From CAZFBA01 sp964517135 (lineage in GTDB: Bacteria > Cyanobacteriota > Vampirovibrionia > JBFMGH01), in NCBI GenBank assembly GCA_964517135.1, contig CAZFBA010000037.1, forward strand, positions 1-35,585: 35,585 nt of DNA, in the 5' to 3' direction. A model generated the notes under the pieces. It was given only the letters and a program-made list of their open reading frames with translations. It did not search any database and was not told where the DNA came from. The number at the start of each line of letters is the position of its first letter. Position 1 is the stretch's first letter. Position numbers and translations under genes: made by a program. Below are positions 26,058 to 33,983 of the stretch, piece by piece.

Positions 26058-26757
26058 AATTTAAGGGAATATTTTCAGCAAATTTATTGCTCTGGTTGTA
26101 ATCAGGATGATTGATGAGTCCTATGCGGCCTGGTGGCCAGAATCTAAAGTATGCTTTACCTATAACACGGTCAACAGGAAGAAAACCCCAGAAGCGGCTA
26201 TCCTGGCTATTGTTTCTATTGTCGCCCATAACGAAATAATAGCCTTCAGGTATTATAAGAGGTCCGCAATACATGGCATCTACACCACATCCACGGTTTG
26301 CTATTTCGTTAATATAAGGCTCATCAAGAAGTTTTCCGTTGATAAAGACTCCTTCTCCATCTCTTACTTCTAGCTCGTCACCGGGAAGGCCCACAAGTCT
26401 TTTGATATAGGCTATATCATTATTTAAAAAACCTATTGTCCTTGTGAATTCATCCCAGGGATCATGTTTTAGCTCTGTCTGAGGTGGATAGAAGACGATT
26501 ATATCACCACGGGAATATTTGCCTGCATAATTAGAAATCTTTTCTATAAAAAGTCTGTCACCTTCTATAAGTGTTGGTACCATTGATTCTGTTGGTATCC
26601 AGCGTGGTTCACCAAGCAAATTTCTTATACCTACAATAAGAATCAAAGTTAAAAGTACCATTTCTATTGCTTCACGTAGAAGTGATTTATTTTCATCAGG
26701 AACAATCACTTTTTTAGGTCGTTTTACTGATTTTTCTGTCTCTTTTTCTATGCTCAT
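26038..26757 (-). CDS. lepB: signal peptidase I
   Basis: Membrane-bound leader peptidase that removes signal peptides from exported proteins. The 239-residue protein has a charged N-terminus, one membrane helix (about 29-48), the Ser box PTESMVPTL with S58 as nucleophile, the Lys box AYIKRLVGLPGDELEV with K119 as general base, and the late box MGDNRNNSQDSRFWG. All catalytic residues are present. An insertion between the Ser and Lys boxes (PPQTELKHDPWDEF) is typical of this subgroup. It follows the polyprenyl synthase by 30 bases and overlaps the variant paralogue by 20 bases. Confidence 0.95.
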   Translation of the reverse strand: MSIEKETEKSVKRPKKVIVPDENKSLLREAIEMVLLTLILIVGIRNLLGEPRWIPTESMVPTLIEGDRLFIEKISNYAGKYSRGDIIVFYPPQTELKHDPWDEFTRTIGFLNNDIAYIKRLVGLPGDELEVRDGEGVFINGKLLDEPYINEIANRGCGVDAMYCGPLIIPEGYYFVMGDNRNNSQDSRFWGFLPVDRVIGKAYFRFWPPGRIGLINHPDYNQSNKFAENIPLNYDTKTQ

Positions 26758-26787
26758 TGGTTGATACCTGATTTATTATACAAAAAA

Positions 26788-27759
26788 TTAAAAGTCTCTG
26801 GTGATAACGTATTCTGCCAGGCTGATCAGAGAATCTTTAACCTGAGAAGGCTCAAAAATATTAAGTGTTGAGTGTGCTCTGTTGATGTAAGATTTTGCCA
26901 GTTGTCTTGATTTATCGATAGCATCAGACTCTTTAATTATATTTACAGCTTTTAAGAGGTCTGCATCATCTACAAACTCAGTATTAACTAGGGTTAGCAG
27001 GTCAGATTTTTCTTCAAGCGCATATATAACAGGGGCAGTGATGATACCTGAGCGAAGATCTTCATAACAGGGTTTGCCAACCTGATCTTCTGTATAAAAA
27101 TTGAGTATATCATCAACTATTTGAAAGGCCAGACCCAGATATGTGCCATAGTCTTTCAGGGCTTCAGACTGTTCAGTTGTAGCTCCTGATACCATCGCAG
27201 CACCCCTGGCAGCAGATGAAAACAGGCGGGCTGTTTTTCTATTTGATTTTAGTATGTATTCATCCCACGTAATGTCAGTTTTAAAAGTCAGGTTAGCCTG
27301 TTGTATTTCTCCCAGGCAGATTTCTTCAAGGGTTAAAGAAAACTCTTTTATGATATTAATGTCATCTATAGATGCCAGCAGTATTGATGCCCTTGAAAGT
27401 AAGAAATCTCCGCTAATAACAGAAATTTTGTTACCCCAGATAGAGTTAACAGTTTTATGTCCTCGCCTGATAAGGGCTTTATCAATAACATCATCGTGAA
27501 GAAGAGAGGCTGTATGAATCATTTCAGCAATCTGTGCAATAAGATAGTGTTTTTCTTGCAGGTCTTTTACAAACAGTTTTGAGCACAACAGGCTCAATGC
27601 TGGCCTGATATGCTTGCCACCAGTAGAAAAAGCATAACCTACAATGCTGTTTAACATTGTATTATCTGATTTCAGGTTCTGTTGAAGCTTAAAAATAGTT
27701 GTCTCGAGCTCTGCTTTAACAGGAATAAAAAGGTCATTTAGAGTTTTTTGTGTAAACAT
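26788..27759 (-). CDS. long-chain polyprenyl diphosphate synthase
   Basis: Head-to-tail condensation of isopentenyl diphosphate onto an allylic primer. The first aspartate-rich motif is LLHDDVIDKALIRRG (DDVID at 89-93). The residues four and five before it are Ser85 and Ala84, small residues that in this family allow long products (about C35-C50). The second motif is DDILN (216-220), with Asn where the third Asp usually stands, as often seen in long-chain and heptaprenyl-type enzymes. The 323-residue length is normal. I use ATG 27759; an upstream TTG at 27771 has no ribosome site. The product could supply the side chain of a quinone, fitting the ubiD gene in the same operon. A tRNA-Leu gene lies just upstream on the same strand. 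Confidence 0.92.
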   Translation of the reverse strand: MFTQKTLNDLFIPVKAELETTIFKLQQNLKSDNTMLNSIVGYAFSTGGKHIRPALSLLCSKLFVKDLQEKHYLIAQIAEMIHTASLLHDDVIDKALIRRGHKTVNSIWGNKISVISGDFLLSRASILLASIDDINIIKEFSLTLEEICLGEIQQANLTFKTDITWDEYILKSNRKTARLFSSAARGAAMVSGATTEQSEALKDYGTYLGLAFQIVDDILNFYTEDQVGKPCYEDLRSGIITAPVIYALEEKSDLLTLVNTEFVDDADLLKAVNIIKESDAIDKSRQLAKSYINRAHSTLNIFEPSQVKDSLISLAEYVITRDF

Positions 27760-27782
27760 AAAAGAACTCAATTATTATAAAG

Positions 27783-27863
27783 TGGGCAAGGAGAGACTCG
27801 AACTCTCACAGGTTTCCCTACTAGTTCCTAAGACTAGCGCGTCTACCATTCCGCCACTCACCC
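27783..27863 (-). tRNA. tRNA-Leu, anticodon TAG
   Basis: Class II tRNA on the minus strand. The acceptor GGGTGAG pairs with CTTGCCC, the D-arm contains GGCGGAATGGTAGACGC, and the anticodon arm CTAGT-CTTAGGA-ACTAG has TAG as anticodon. A variable arm and the T-arm core GAGAG-TTCGAGT-CTCTC follow; the discriminator is A and no CCA is encoded. It ends 23 bases before the polyprenyl synthase start, with no terminator in between, so it may be processed from the same transcript. Confidence 0.97.
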
Positions 27864-28082
27864 ATTTGTGTTTTCATTGTAAAGTTTACGTCTTAAATTC
27901 TTCTTAAATCTATTGATGTTTATATTTTCAGGTTAACACTTTATGGATCGTGGCGTCAACATTTTTATCAGAATCATTTAAGAATCATAATATTTGTTTG
28001 CAGAGATTATAACCCTGTGCCATCGCTAAAGGAGGGTTTGATGAGGTGAGCGCAGCGAACCGAAACATAACCCGACCACTGA

Positions 28083-28118
28083 GGGTGGGTGGGCGGGCCC
28101 TGAGCGGCCGAAGGCCGC
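28083..28118 (+). repeat. 36-bp GC-rich repeat, copy 1 (inverted partner at 33748)
   Basis: A GC-rich block in AT-rich surroundings, containing GGTGGGTGGGCGGGCC and the hairpin GCGGCCGAAGGCCGC. It is an exact reverse complement of 33748-33783. Flanking bases on the left (GAGGTGAGCGCAGCGAACCG...ATAACCCG at 28042-28070) resemble 34050-34081, so the family is larger than the exact core. Such repeats disperse through intergenic DNA; no gene is in them. Confidence 0.8.
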
Positions 28119-28190
28119 TTATCCTGTCCTGTGGTGGTCACACCATAGCAAGTTACTGCTTGATCGAGCTTGTTTCTGTCTGTTATACTA

Positions 28191-28266
28191 AACAACATAA
28201 AAAATTAAACAATTCTAAAAGTGCCCTATATTTTCTGAAATCTGATTACTTATTACGTTGATTATA
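28191..28266 (+). repeat. AT-rich repeat R2, copy A
   Basis: This stretch shares AAATTAAACAATTCTAAAAG and CTGAAATCTGATTACT followed by ACGTTGATTA with 30125-30192. The copies differ by a short stretch in the middle. No coding frame; function unknown. Confidence 0.75.
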
Positions 28267-28324
28267 ATCCATGAACAGGAAACACAGCTATCAGGAAGAT
28301 AACCATCAATACTTTCAGAGTTAT

Positions 28325-28412
28325 TATACTGATACTTTATAGTAATGTATAGATTCCAGATTATATACTGAATTCTATCAGCATATATTAATTATTTACG
28401 TGGAATGGTATA
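28325..28412 (+). repeat. AT-rich repeat R1, copy A
   Basis: This 88-base element opens TATACTGATACTTTATAG and continues GTAATGTATAGATTCCAG. After ACTGAATTCTATCAG it ends CGTGGAATGGTATA. It contains the inverted arms ATTCCA and TGGAAT and the end pair TATAC and GTATA, so it can form a partly paired hairpin. Other copies are at 30045-30125 and 33425-33616. The remaining bases up to the GH57 gene (28413-28519) show nothing further. Confidence 0.8.
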
Positions 28413-28519
28413 TGTCTGTAATTAAGCAGCCAGCAAAACATTTTTACAGAAAAAATATACCTTATTAAAGACTTTTGTTGAAGCCCCGGGCCAGAACCTT
28501 TGCTATTACAGCATTTAGC

Positions 28520-29749
28520 TTAACCGAAGGTCAGTTCGTTGAAGTAAGCAGGAACTCTGCTCTTGTATCTTATTTTCAGGTCTGATGCGGTTCCGTCGAT
28601 GTGCCAATATTTAGACATATCGATAATCCTGTGGGCCAGTTCGAACCCTTTGTTATATGTGTCTCTATCAATGTTTTCTCTGACGGTGTTAATGGCGTCG
28701 TAAAGCTGCATGGCTCCCATTTCGATCATGTATGTATTCCACCACGGGCGGCAACTTGACCACCACCACTGGCAACTATGTAAACCTTTGTCGAGGAGGT
28801 CTCTTGCTACCTCATAATTAGGTGTACTTTGTGGATCAAGGTTGTTGAGCGTTTCAATAGCTAAATAAGTCAGATCCCACTGCAACTTGTGAATTTCATT
28901 ATCAGGATAATTCCATTGCGGGAAGGGCACACCTTCTTCCATTTCATATTCCCAGGCTGACCAGGAAGAATCGAGTACTCTTGTTGTTTCTCTATTTTGG
29001 AATATATCGATCAGAGAAGTTACTTTAACAAGTTTAACCTCTTTGTCTTCAAGGGATTGCTCGAGAAGTATTTCCTGTCCGTGGCGGTGGTGGCCGTATA
29101 TCTCGCCATCAGTGCCGGTAAGTAGAAATTCATTATCAGGTATGCGGCTTAAGACTTCCTTTTTAAACTCGTTTAACAGAGGGAACAGTCCGAAGGTAAG
29201 CTTGGAAGAAACGTCTCTGTTATTAAAGAAGATATAAAAATCATCGAGCCCTTCGACTTCATATATCCTATCGTATTTTACTTCGCCTATTTTGCCTTTA
29301 TAGCCAAGTTCATCACAGATCATCCATCTGAAGCCCAGCTTTTTAACGACTTCTGCAAGGTGATGACTCACGCACATTTCAGGAGGAAAAAAGCCGACAG
29401 GGTTATAAACATCGCCAAACACTTCTTTATTGACTCTAGTATTCAGTTCAATCTGTCTTTCGATCTCATTATCAGGTATCAACGGTAGAATAGGGTGATA
29501 TTTAGCGCTACCGGTGAATTCTATTTGACCACGTTCTGCCAGCTCGCCTATACCATCAATTACGTCGTGAAGTTTGTATTTAATAAGCTGTTCAGTTAAA
29601 CTTGCATTGATATTAAATGTAAATTCACCTGTAGGATGTTCGTTTAAGATTTTAACAATTTTTCTATAGCTTTCGTTAGTGACTTTGAGTACTATTTCTT
29701 CTGTTTGTGTAGGTGGTTGATAAATATGTAAAAAGTTAGCCCAGTACAT
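28520..29749 (-). CDS. glycoside hydrolase family 57 protein
   Basis: Retaining alpha-glucan enzyme family (alpha-amylase, glucanotransferase or branching type), 409 aa. The family-specific region near the N-terminus, normally H-x-H-Q-P, is LHIYQPP (7-13), with Tyr for the second His. The nucleophile is probably E124 in VGFFPPEMCVS and the acid/base D214 in TGTDGEIYGHH. Two tryptophan-rich loops (SSWSAWEYE, SCQWWWSSCRPWWNTY) look like sugar-binding surfaces. The start ATG 29749 gives MYWANFLHIYQPP and has AGGAG five to six bases upstream; the longer frame to 29776 is not needed. The protein lacks a signal peptide, so it acts in the cytoplasm. It is isolated between repeats. Confidence 0.88.
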   Translation of the reverse strand: MYWANFLHIYQPPTQTEEIVLKVTNESYRKIVKILNEHPTGEFTFNINASLTEQLIKYKLHDVIDGIGELAERGQIEFTGSAKYHPILPLIPDNEIERQIELNTRVNKEVFGDVYNPVGFFPPEMCVSHHLAEVVKKLGFRWMICDELGYKGKIGEVKYDRIYEVEGLDDFYIFFNNRDVSSKLTFGLFPLLNEFKKEVLSRIPDNEFLLTGTDGEIYGHHRHGQEILLEQSLEDKEVKLVKVTSLIDIFQNRETTRVLDSSWSAWEYEMEEGVPFPQWNYPDNEIHKLQWDLTYLAIETLNNLDPQSTPNYEVARDLLDKGLHSCQWWWSSCRPWWNTYMIEMGAMQLYDAINTVRENIDRDTYNKGFELAHRIIDMSKYWHIDGTASDLKIRYKSRVPAYFNELTFG

Positions 29750-30044
29750 AATTTCTCCTCTACTTAATTCAGGCAAACATATTGATAAACTTGCTTATAC
29801 TATTGTATCTTCACGTATCCAAAAAATAAATCTCAGAAACAATTGACCCTGTTTAGTTAATAACTATTATCCACTTTCATTCATAAAAATCAATCAGAAT
29901 ATTCGATAATAATTGAAGAATTATAAAAGAGAGGATAGGTTATACTAAGTTATTGAGGCCTGACAGCTTTGATTAACAGGTATTTTACAGAAAATTTTAC
30001 CGATCATAAACTCAGTAAAACATTATTGAGATCTCTGAATAATA

Positions 30045-30125
30045 TATACTGATACTTGAAAGTAATGTATAGATTCCAGATTATAATGGCCCAGCATATA
30101 TTAATTATTTACGTGGAATGGTATA
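30045..30125 (+). repeat. AT-rich repeat R1, copy B
   Basis: Same ends and arms as 28325-28412. The segment ACTGAATTCTAT between the halves is replaced by a short ATGGCC-containing stretch. Repeat R2 copy B follows directly. The remainder of the 29750-30243 gap has no gene. Confidence 0.8.
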
Positions 30126-30192
30126 AACGACATAAAAAATTAAACAATTCTAAAAGTCTCCACTGAAATCTGATTACTCATGACGTTGATTA
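30125..30192 (+). repeat. AT-rich repeat R2, copy B
   Basis: Near-copy of 28191-28266. Here R1 and R2 are directly joined (R1 then R2), while in the other place R2 lies about 60 bases before R1. Confidence 0.75.
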
Positions 30193-30243
30193 CACAATTT
30201 ACAAAATTAGTTAAGATATGGATATAATAAATTTTATTAAAGC

Positions 30244-30945
30244 TTAAAGCTCACTGTTTACCCATATCATAGCCCCGGGAAGAGATACCAGAGAGTTATT
30301 AAGGCTATAGATAGAACCTTTTTCAAGATCTAGAACCCTTATAACATAGCTGGAACCGTCATTAAAAGCAAAGGGCTGATGCTCAAAATAAGCCATATAG
30401 TTAGAATCAGGCCCCGGAGTCTGTCCCCATACATAGTTATTAAATGCTACCTTTTTTGTATTGCCGGTTTTAGTGTTTTTAATGATAAAAGTACTATTTG
30501 ACCTGTCAGTAGTTATTTTGTAACGGCCATTTTTGCTTATCAATTGATCTTCTTCTATGTTTATAATTGATCTTAATTTTGGTTCAACTATCAAATTAAA
30601 CATATCAGGGTTAAAATACCCTGAATAAAACCTGTCGAGGTTTCTATGTATTAGCTTGTAGTGGTGTTTAACTTTCTTTTCATCGATATTGTTTTCATTT
30701 ACAAAATGGCTTTTAAGCTCAAGTATACTGATAAGCTCCGGGGTTTTGAGTTCTTTAAAGGATTGTGATTGAAGATTATATTTCCAGTAAATAACAGGAG
30801 AACCAGATACCATATATCCTTTAATGATAAGATTGTCGTTTTTATCAGTCATAAAAGCAGCATAGTTATTTGAATATGTATTGCAACCAGACAAAACGAC
30901 AATAATTAACATTACTATTATCGTATATATCTTAGGCAATTTCAT
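30244..30945 (-). CDS. lipoprotein of unknown function, 233 aa
   Basis: A signal peptide with lipobox is clear: a basic N-terminus, a hydrophobic run (IVMLIIVVLSGC) and the lipid-attached Cys at residue 21. The mature part is mostly beta-strand-like, with repeated motifs such as NLIIKGYMV, YKITTD and STFIIKNTKTG, and ends in VRVLDLEKGSIYSLN-like strands reminiscent of beta-propeller or TolB-type blades. I do not recognise the family. The start has only a weak ribosome site. It lies 30 bases downstream of cofH on the same strand and is probably in the same transcript. Confidence 0.7.
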   Translation of the reverse strand: MKLPKIYTIIVMLIIVVLSGCNTYSNNYAAFMTDKNDNLIIKGYMVSGSPVIYWKYNLQSQSFKELKTPELISILELKSHFVNENNIDEKKVKHHYKLIHRNLDRFYSGYFNPDMFNLIVEPKLRSIINIEEDQLISKNGRYKITTDRSNSTFIIKNTKTGNTKKVAFNNYVWGQTPGPDSNYMAYFEHQPFAFNDGSSYVIRVLDLEKGSIYSLNNSLVSLPGAMIWVNSEL

Positions 30946-30975
30946 TATAGCAAATTCTATTAAGTAAAATTACTA

Positions 30976-32118
30976 CTAGCAGGCCAGCCTTATGTTGGCC
31001 AGAAGATGATGGTAAAATGTATCTCTTAAAACAGGTTTTTTATTAGATGAAATAATGAGTTTTATGAGGTCTTCAGCTTCGACAAATTTGCCGAATTCTC
31101 CACCAGCTTCAAATGTAATTCGTTCGTCACCCAGAGTACCACCGATATCATTGACGCCCCAGTTAAGAGATTCTCTGGTTTCTTCCATACCCTGCTTGAC
31201 CCAGCTTGCCTGAATGTTAGGTATAAGATCCTGAAAGAATAACCGTGAAACGGCAAGCATCTTAAGCCTTTCTTCTGGGTTCAGGGGTTTAACTTTTCTT
31301 GAAAGCATTGTTTTTGTTGCCACAAGCGGCAGCGGAATAAATTCTGTAAAGCCGCCGGTTTCTTTCTGGATATTTCTTATTACATTCAAGTGTTTTGCCA
31401 TATCTTCTGGTGTCTCAAAGTGCCCGTACATTATTGTTGCAGTTGTAGGAACATTCAAAGTATGCGCCAGCTTAATAATTTCAGACCAGCGGGCAGTATT
31501 AAGCTTTTTGGGGCAAATTTTTTCTCTTACCTCATCAACGAGTATCTCTGCTGCTGTGCCGGGCATAGTATCCAGGCCATAGTCCTTGAGGTATTCCAGT
31601 ACATAGCGCACTGATTTATCAGTCATAATACACAGAAAATCTATTTCTTCAGGTGAATAGGCGTGAGTTATTATCTCAGGAAAATGTTCTTTAGTCCAGA
31701 GCAATAGTTTAGCATAGAGATCAAGTATATTTTTAGCATTTAACCCCGGTATTTTGATTTTTGAATAGAGCCCTCCCTGATAGCATACTTCCAAAGAGCC
31801 TTTGCTGGTAGCTATTTTCAGCTTATCATAAAGCTCATCAAGGCTGATTATATAAGCTTCACTATCATCAGGGTTTCTTCTGAATCCGCAGAACAGGCAA
31901 TTGCATTCACAAATATTGGTAAAATTGATGTTTTGATTTATAGTATATGATACTACATCGCCATTAAGCTTTTTTCTCAGGGCATCGGCAGCCTCTTGTA
32001 TAACTGAAAGCTCATCTTCTGCTGTTGCTTCAAACAGGCAGGCAGCTTCTTTTACAGTAAGATAGAGGTTGTCAGATACAACTTTTCCGGTAATTTCTTT
32101 TATATCGTGTAAAGACAT
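30976..32118 (-). CDS. cofH: CofH-family radical SAM enzyme
   Basis: COG1060-type radical SAM protein, 380 aa. The Fe-S motif C70-x3-C74-x2-C77 is intact in FTNICECNCLFCGF; an extra Cys72 sits inside it. CofH-specific stretches include EVCYQGGLYS, DTMPGTAAEILVDEVREKICP, PTTATIMYGHFETPEDMAKHL, ETGGFTEFIPLPLV and NWGVNDIGGTLGDE. These point to CofH, which joins tyrosine-derived 4-hydroxyphenyl to a ribityl-uracil on the way to the deazaflavin F0, rather than to the menaquinone enzymes MqnE or MqnC. CofG is not in the window, so deazaflavin synthesis is not shown. The gene begins one base after the stop of an acyl-CoA-dehydrogenase-like gene and is coupled to it. Confidence 0.75.
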   Translation of the reverse strand: MSLHDIKEITGKVVSDNLYLTVKEAACLFEATAEDELSVIQEAADALRKKLNGDVVSYTINQNINFTNICECNCLFCGFRRNPDDSEAYIISLDELYDKLKIATSKGSLEVCYQGGLYSKIKIPGLNAKNILDLYAKLLLWTKEHFPEIITHAYSPEEIDFLCIMTDKSVRYVLEYLKDYGLDTMPGTAAEILVDEVREKICPKKLNTARWSEIIKLAHTLNVPTTATIMYGHFETPEDMAKHLNVIRNIQKETGGFTEFIPLPLVATKTMLSRKVKPLNPEERLKMLAVSRLFFQDLIPNIQASWVKQGMEETRESLNWGVNDIGGTLGDERITFEAGGEFGKFVEAEDLIKLIISSNKKPVLRDTFYHHLLANIRLAC

Positions 32119-32119
32119 T

Positions 32120-33208
32120 TTATCTTTTTGCCAGTGCTTCCTGATAAATAACGTTATAGTTGTTTCTGGTGGTTCCGTCTTTAATCTGGCGGTTATATGA
32201 TAATTGCAGCATTTCTAAATAGTTTTGATCATAAACGTTTCCTGCATTGCCAAATAATTCAAAAGCATTGCTAGAAGACATAACGGCTGCCTCAGTAGCC
32301 TGTACTTTAGCCAGTGAAGAGAATCTTACAGATGGTTTGCCTGCATCCATAAGTGCTGCACTGTAATAAGTAAGCATTCTTGCGCCTTCGATTTCTCCAT
32401 ACATGTCAGCCAGAGTAAACTGAACTGATTGAGTTGCTGATATGGCCTGTTTTTTAGAATCTTTAATGTTTCTGGTTACGCACAGGGCGCCGGTAAGATT
32501 GTTATGAGCAATACCCATTGCTGAAGCTGCTATCATATTTCTGTATACAGAAAGTTCATCTCTAAGTTCATTGGCGGCAAACATGATTTTATCTTCTGCT
32601 ACTTCTGTATCAACGCTAAGGCACACAATATTAATCTGATTATTTGAAGACTCAAAAGATTTTGACTCTATATTAACACTGTCAGCCCCGACAGCCACAA
32701 GAGCCAGTTTTGTATTCTCACCTTCTATAAGCTTACCGGCTATTAAATATACATCGCTGTTATTGTTTTCTGGTGCATATATTTTGGTTCCTGTAACCTT
32801 ATAGCCATTAGCGTGTTTTTTTATGGTAGTTGCCAGTGTTTCAAAGGTATAATTGCCAGGTTCAGAGAATAAAACATTAATTTTTTTCTCGAGAGTATAA
32901 ATTTTATTGAGGCAGCTTGCCCTGCATTCTTTAGAAGCGCAGTTTTTAACTACTTCCTGAGCAAACATAAGTTCTACCATACGGTTAGCAGCTTTAGCAT
33001 TAAACTTTGATGTCTCTTCAATGGTAAGCATCAAAGAAATATAGTCATTTGCCTTGCTATCTTTTAGCCCTGGCAAAGAAAGGTAGCCATCTTTTGCAGC
33101 TGAATTAATTATATCATCTTCATTTTGAGTATTTAAACTCTCAAGATATTCTTTAATATTTTTTTGATAATCAAGATGAGTCTGGCTTAATTGAAATTGA
33201 AATACCAT
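32120..33208 (-). CDS. acyl-CoA dehydrogenase-like flavoprotein
   Basis: A 362-residue protein with the acyl-CoA dehydrogenase fold pattern: N-terminal helical part, a central beta-domain (SEPGNYTFETLATTIKKHANGYKVTGTKIYAPE, resembling T-E-P-x-x-G-S-D and G-x-K-x-x-I-x-N), and C-terminal helices (SATQSVQFTLADMYGEIEGARMLTYYSA, then NAFELFGNAGNVYD). The usual catalytic segment Y-E-G-T appears as KDGTTRNNY, with D344 in place of Glu, so normal dehydrogenation of acyl-CoA is doubtful. AAGG precedes the ATG. It stands first in a three-gene unit with cofH and a lipoprotein. Function may be in a side pathway with the radical SAM product. Confidence 0.78.
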   Translation of the reverse strand: MVFQFQLSQTHLDYQKNIKEYLESLNTQNEDDIINSAAKDGYLSLPGLKDSKANDYISLMLTIEETSKFNAKAANRMVELMFAQEVVKNCASKECRASCLNKIYTLEKKINVLFSEPGNYTFETLATTIKKHANGYKVTGTKIYAPENNNSDVYLIAGKLIEGENTKLALVAVGADSVNIESKSFESSNNQINIVCLSVDTEVAEDKIMFAANELRDELSVYRNMIAASAMGIAHNNLTGALCVTRNIKDSKKQAISATQSVQFTLADMYGEIEGARMLTYYSAALMDAGKPSVRFSSLAKVQATEAAVMSSSNAFELFGNAGNVYDQNYLEMLQLSYNRQIKDGTTRNNYNVIYQEALAKR

Positions 33209-33424
33209 AGCACTTACCTTTTTCTACTTTTATCTTTAAAAGGATAACACAAAAAAACTTTAGACAAAGCAATATGTTCTATTTGAATTAAACGATAATG
33301 CTTAAAATGGGCGTGTTTGGCTCAATATTAATTAATGATACGTTCAAGAATGTTATCATAATGATAAATTAAAAAACGGTTTCATTATTGTTTTTGGGCA
33401 AAATAATTTAAAAATGTTCACATT

Positions 33425-33616
33425 TATACTGATCCTTGAAAGTAATGTATAGATTCCAGATTATAGAGGCCGGGTGTGGTGATTTTTGTTGATGACATTT
33501 TGAGTATAAAAATCCTCTCATTGATTATTTGACGGATGAGTTTTGCCCGCTGTGCGGGCAAAAACACCCTACTGAATTCTATCAGCATATATTAATTATT
33601 TACGTGGAATGGTATA
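33425..33616 (+). repeat. AT-rich repeat R1, copy C, interrupted by about 105 bases
   Basis: The left arm (33425-33465) and the right arm (about 33571-33616) match copy A closely. Between them lie about 105 extra bases that begin GAGGCCGGGTGT and end ACACCCT. Within these, TTTTGCCCGC (33541-33550), TGT and GCGGGCAAAA (33554-33563) form a perfect 10-bp hairpin. The inserted piece has GGGTGT and ACACCC near its ends, so it may itself be a small mobile unit. The stretch 33209-33424 before it shows nothing I can name. Confidence 0.75.
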
Positions 33617-33747
33617 AATTAATTTAAGGTATTTATTTTAGGGGGAAAGGTAAGGTTAGCAGGCTGCTGCCGGGCCTGATAGTTTTGAGGGTATTGCAGG
33701 TGAGCTCATTTTTCTGGTGCTATCTGAACATGTATTAGAAGCAGGAG

Positions 33748-33783
33748 GCGGCCTTCGGCCGCTCAGGGCCCGCCCACCCACCC
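33748..33783 (-). repeat. 36-bp GC-rich repeat, copy 2 (inverted to 28083)
   Basis: Exact reverse complement of 28083-28118. The two copies face each other about 5.6 kb apart and bracket the GH57-lipoprotein-cofH-ACAD block. The surrounding bases to 33880 are a patchwork of similar GC-rich pieces (GGCAACCA also occurs at 33871 and 34121). No gene. Confidence 0.8.
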
Positions 33784-33881
33784 CCAGGGGTCGACTTTCA
33801 GGGCTATAACCTCTGCAAACATGACTCCAGACAGGCTCAAGCGAACGAAAACTTGAGTGAGCTGTGGTTTGGCAACCACAA

Positions 33882-33983
33882 GGGGTTCTTTGTGTCATCC
33901 TGAGCGCAGCGAAGGATCTATTTATGAAAGATTCTTCGGGCTTTGCCCTCAGAATGACAGTTTAAAAACAATTATAATACATA
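33882..33983 (+). repeat. 102-bp palindromic repeat, copy 1
   Basis: This repeat holds GTCATCCTGAG and, at its far end, CTCAGAATGAC, an 11-bp inverted pair with one mismatch, and inside them GAAGGATCT and AGATTCTTC, a 9-bp pair with one mismatch. The core type, GTCATCCTGAGC...GAAGGATCT, is a widespread dispersed palindrome in bacteria. A second copy at 35484 differs at four of 102 bases and lies in the same orientation. Confidence 0.85.

Noticed and set aside
28007..28198. 63-residue minus-strand frame
   Set aside because: It is made of the GC-rich repeat and has no ribosome site; the same holds for the frames at 33656-33898 (minus) and 34047-34229 (plus).
28191..30192. CRISPR array
   Set aside because: The repeats are 70-90 bases long, few and far apart, with no regular spacers and no cas genes.
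33541..33563. Rho-independent terminator
   Set aside because: The hairpin is strong, but the T-run precedes the stem and A bases follow it on both strands, so no U-tract ends the stem.
28083..33783. Composite transposon between the inverted GC-rich repeats
   Set aside because: No transposase or integrase gene lies between them and no target duplication is visible, so only inverted repeats are claimed.
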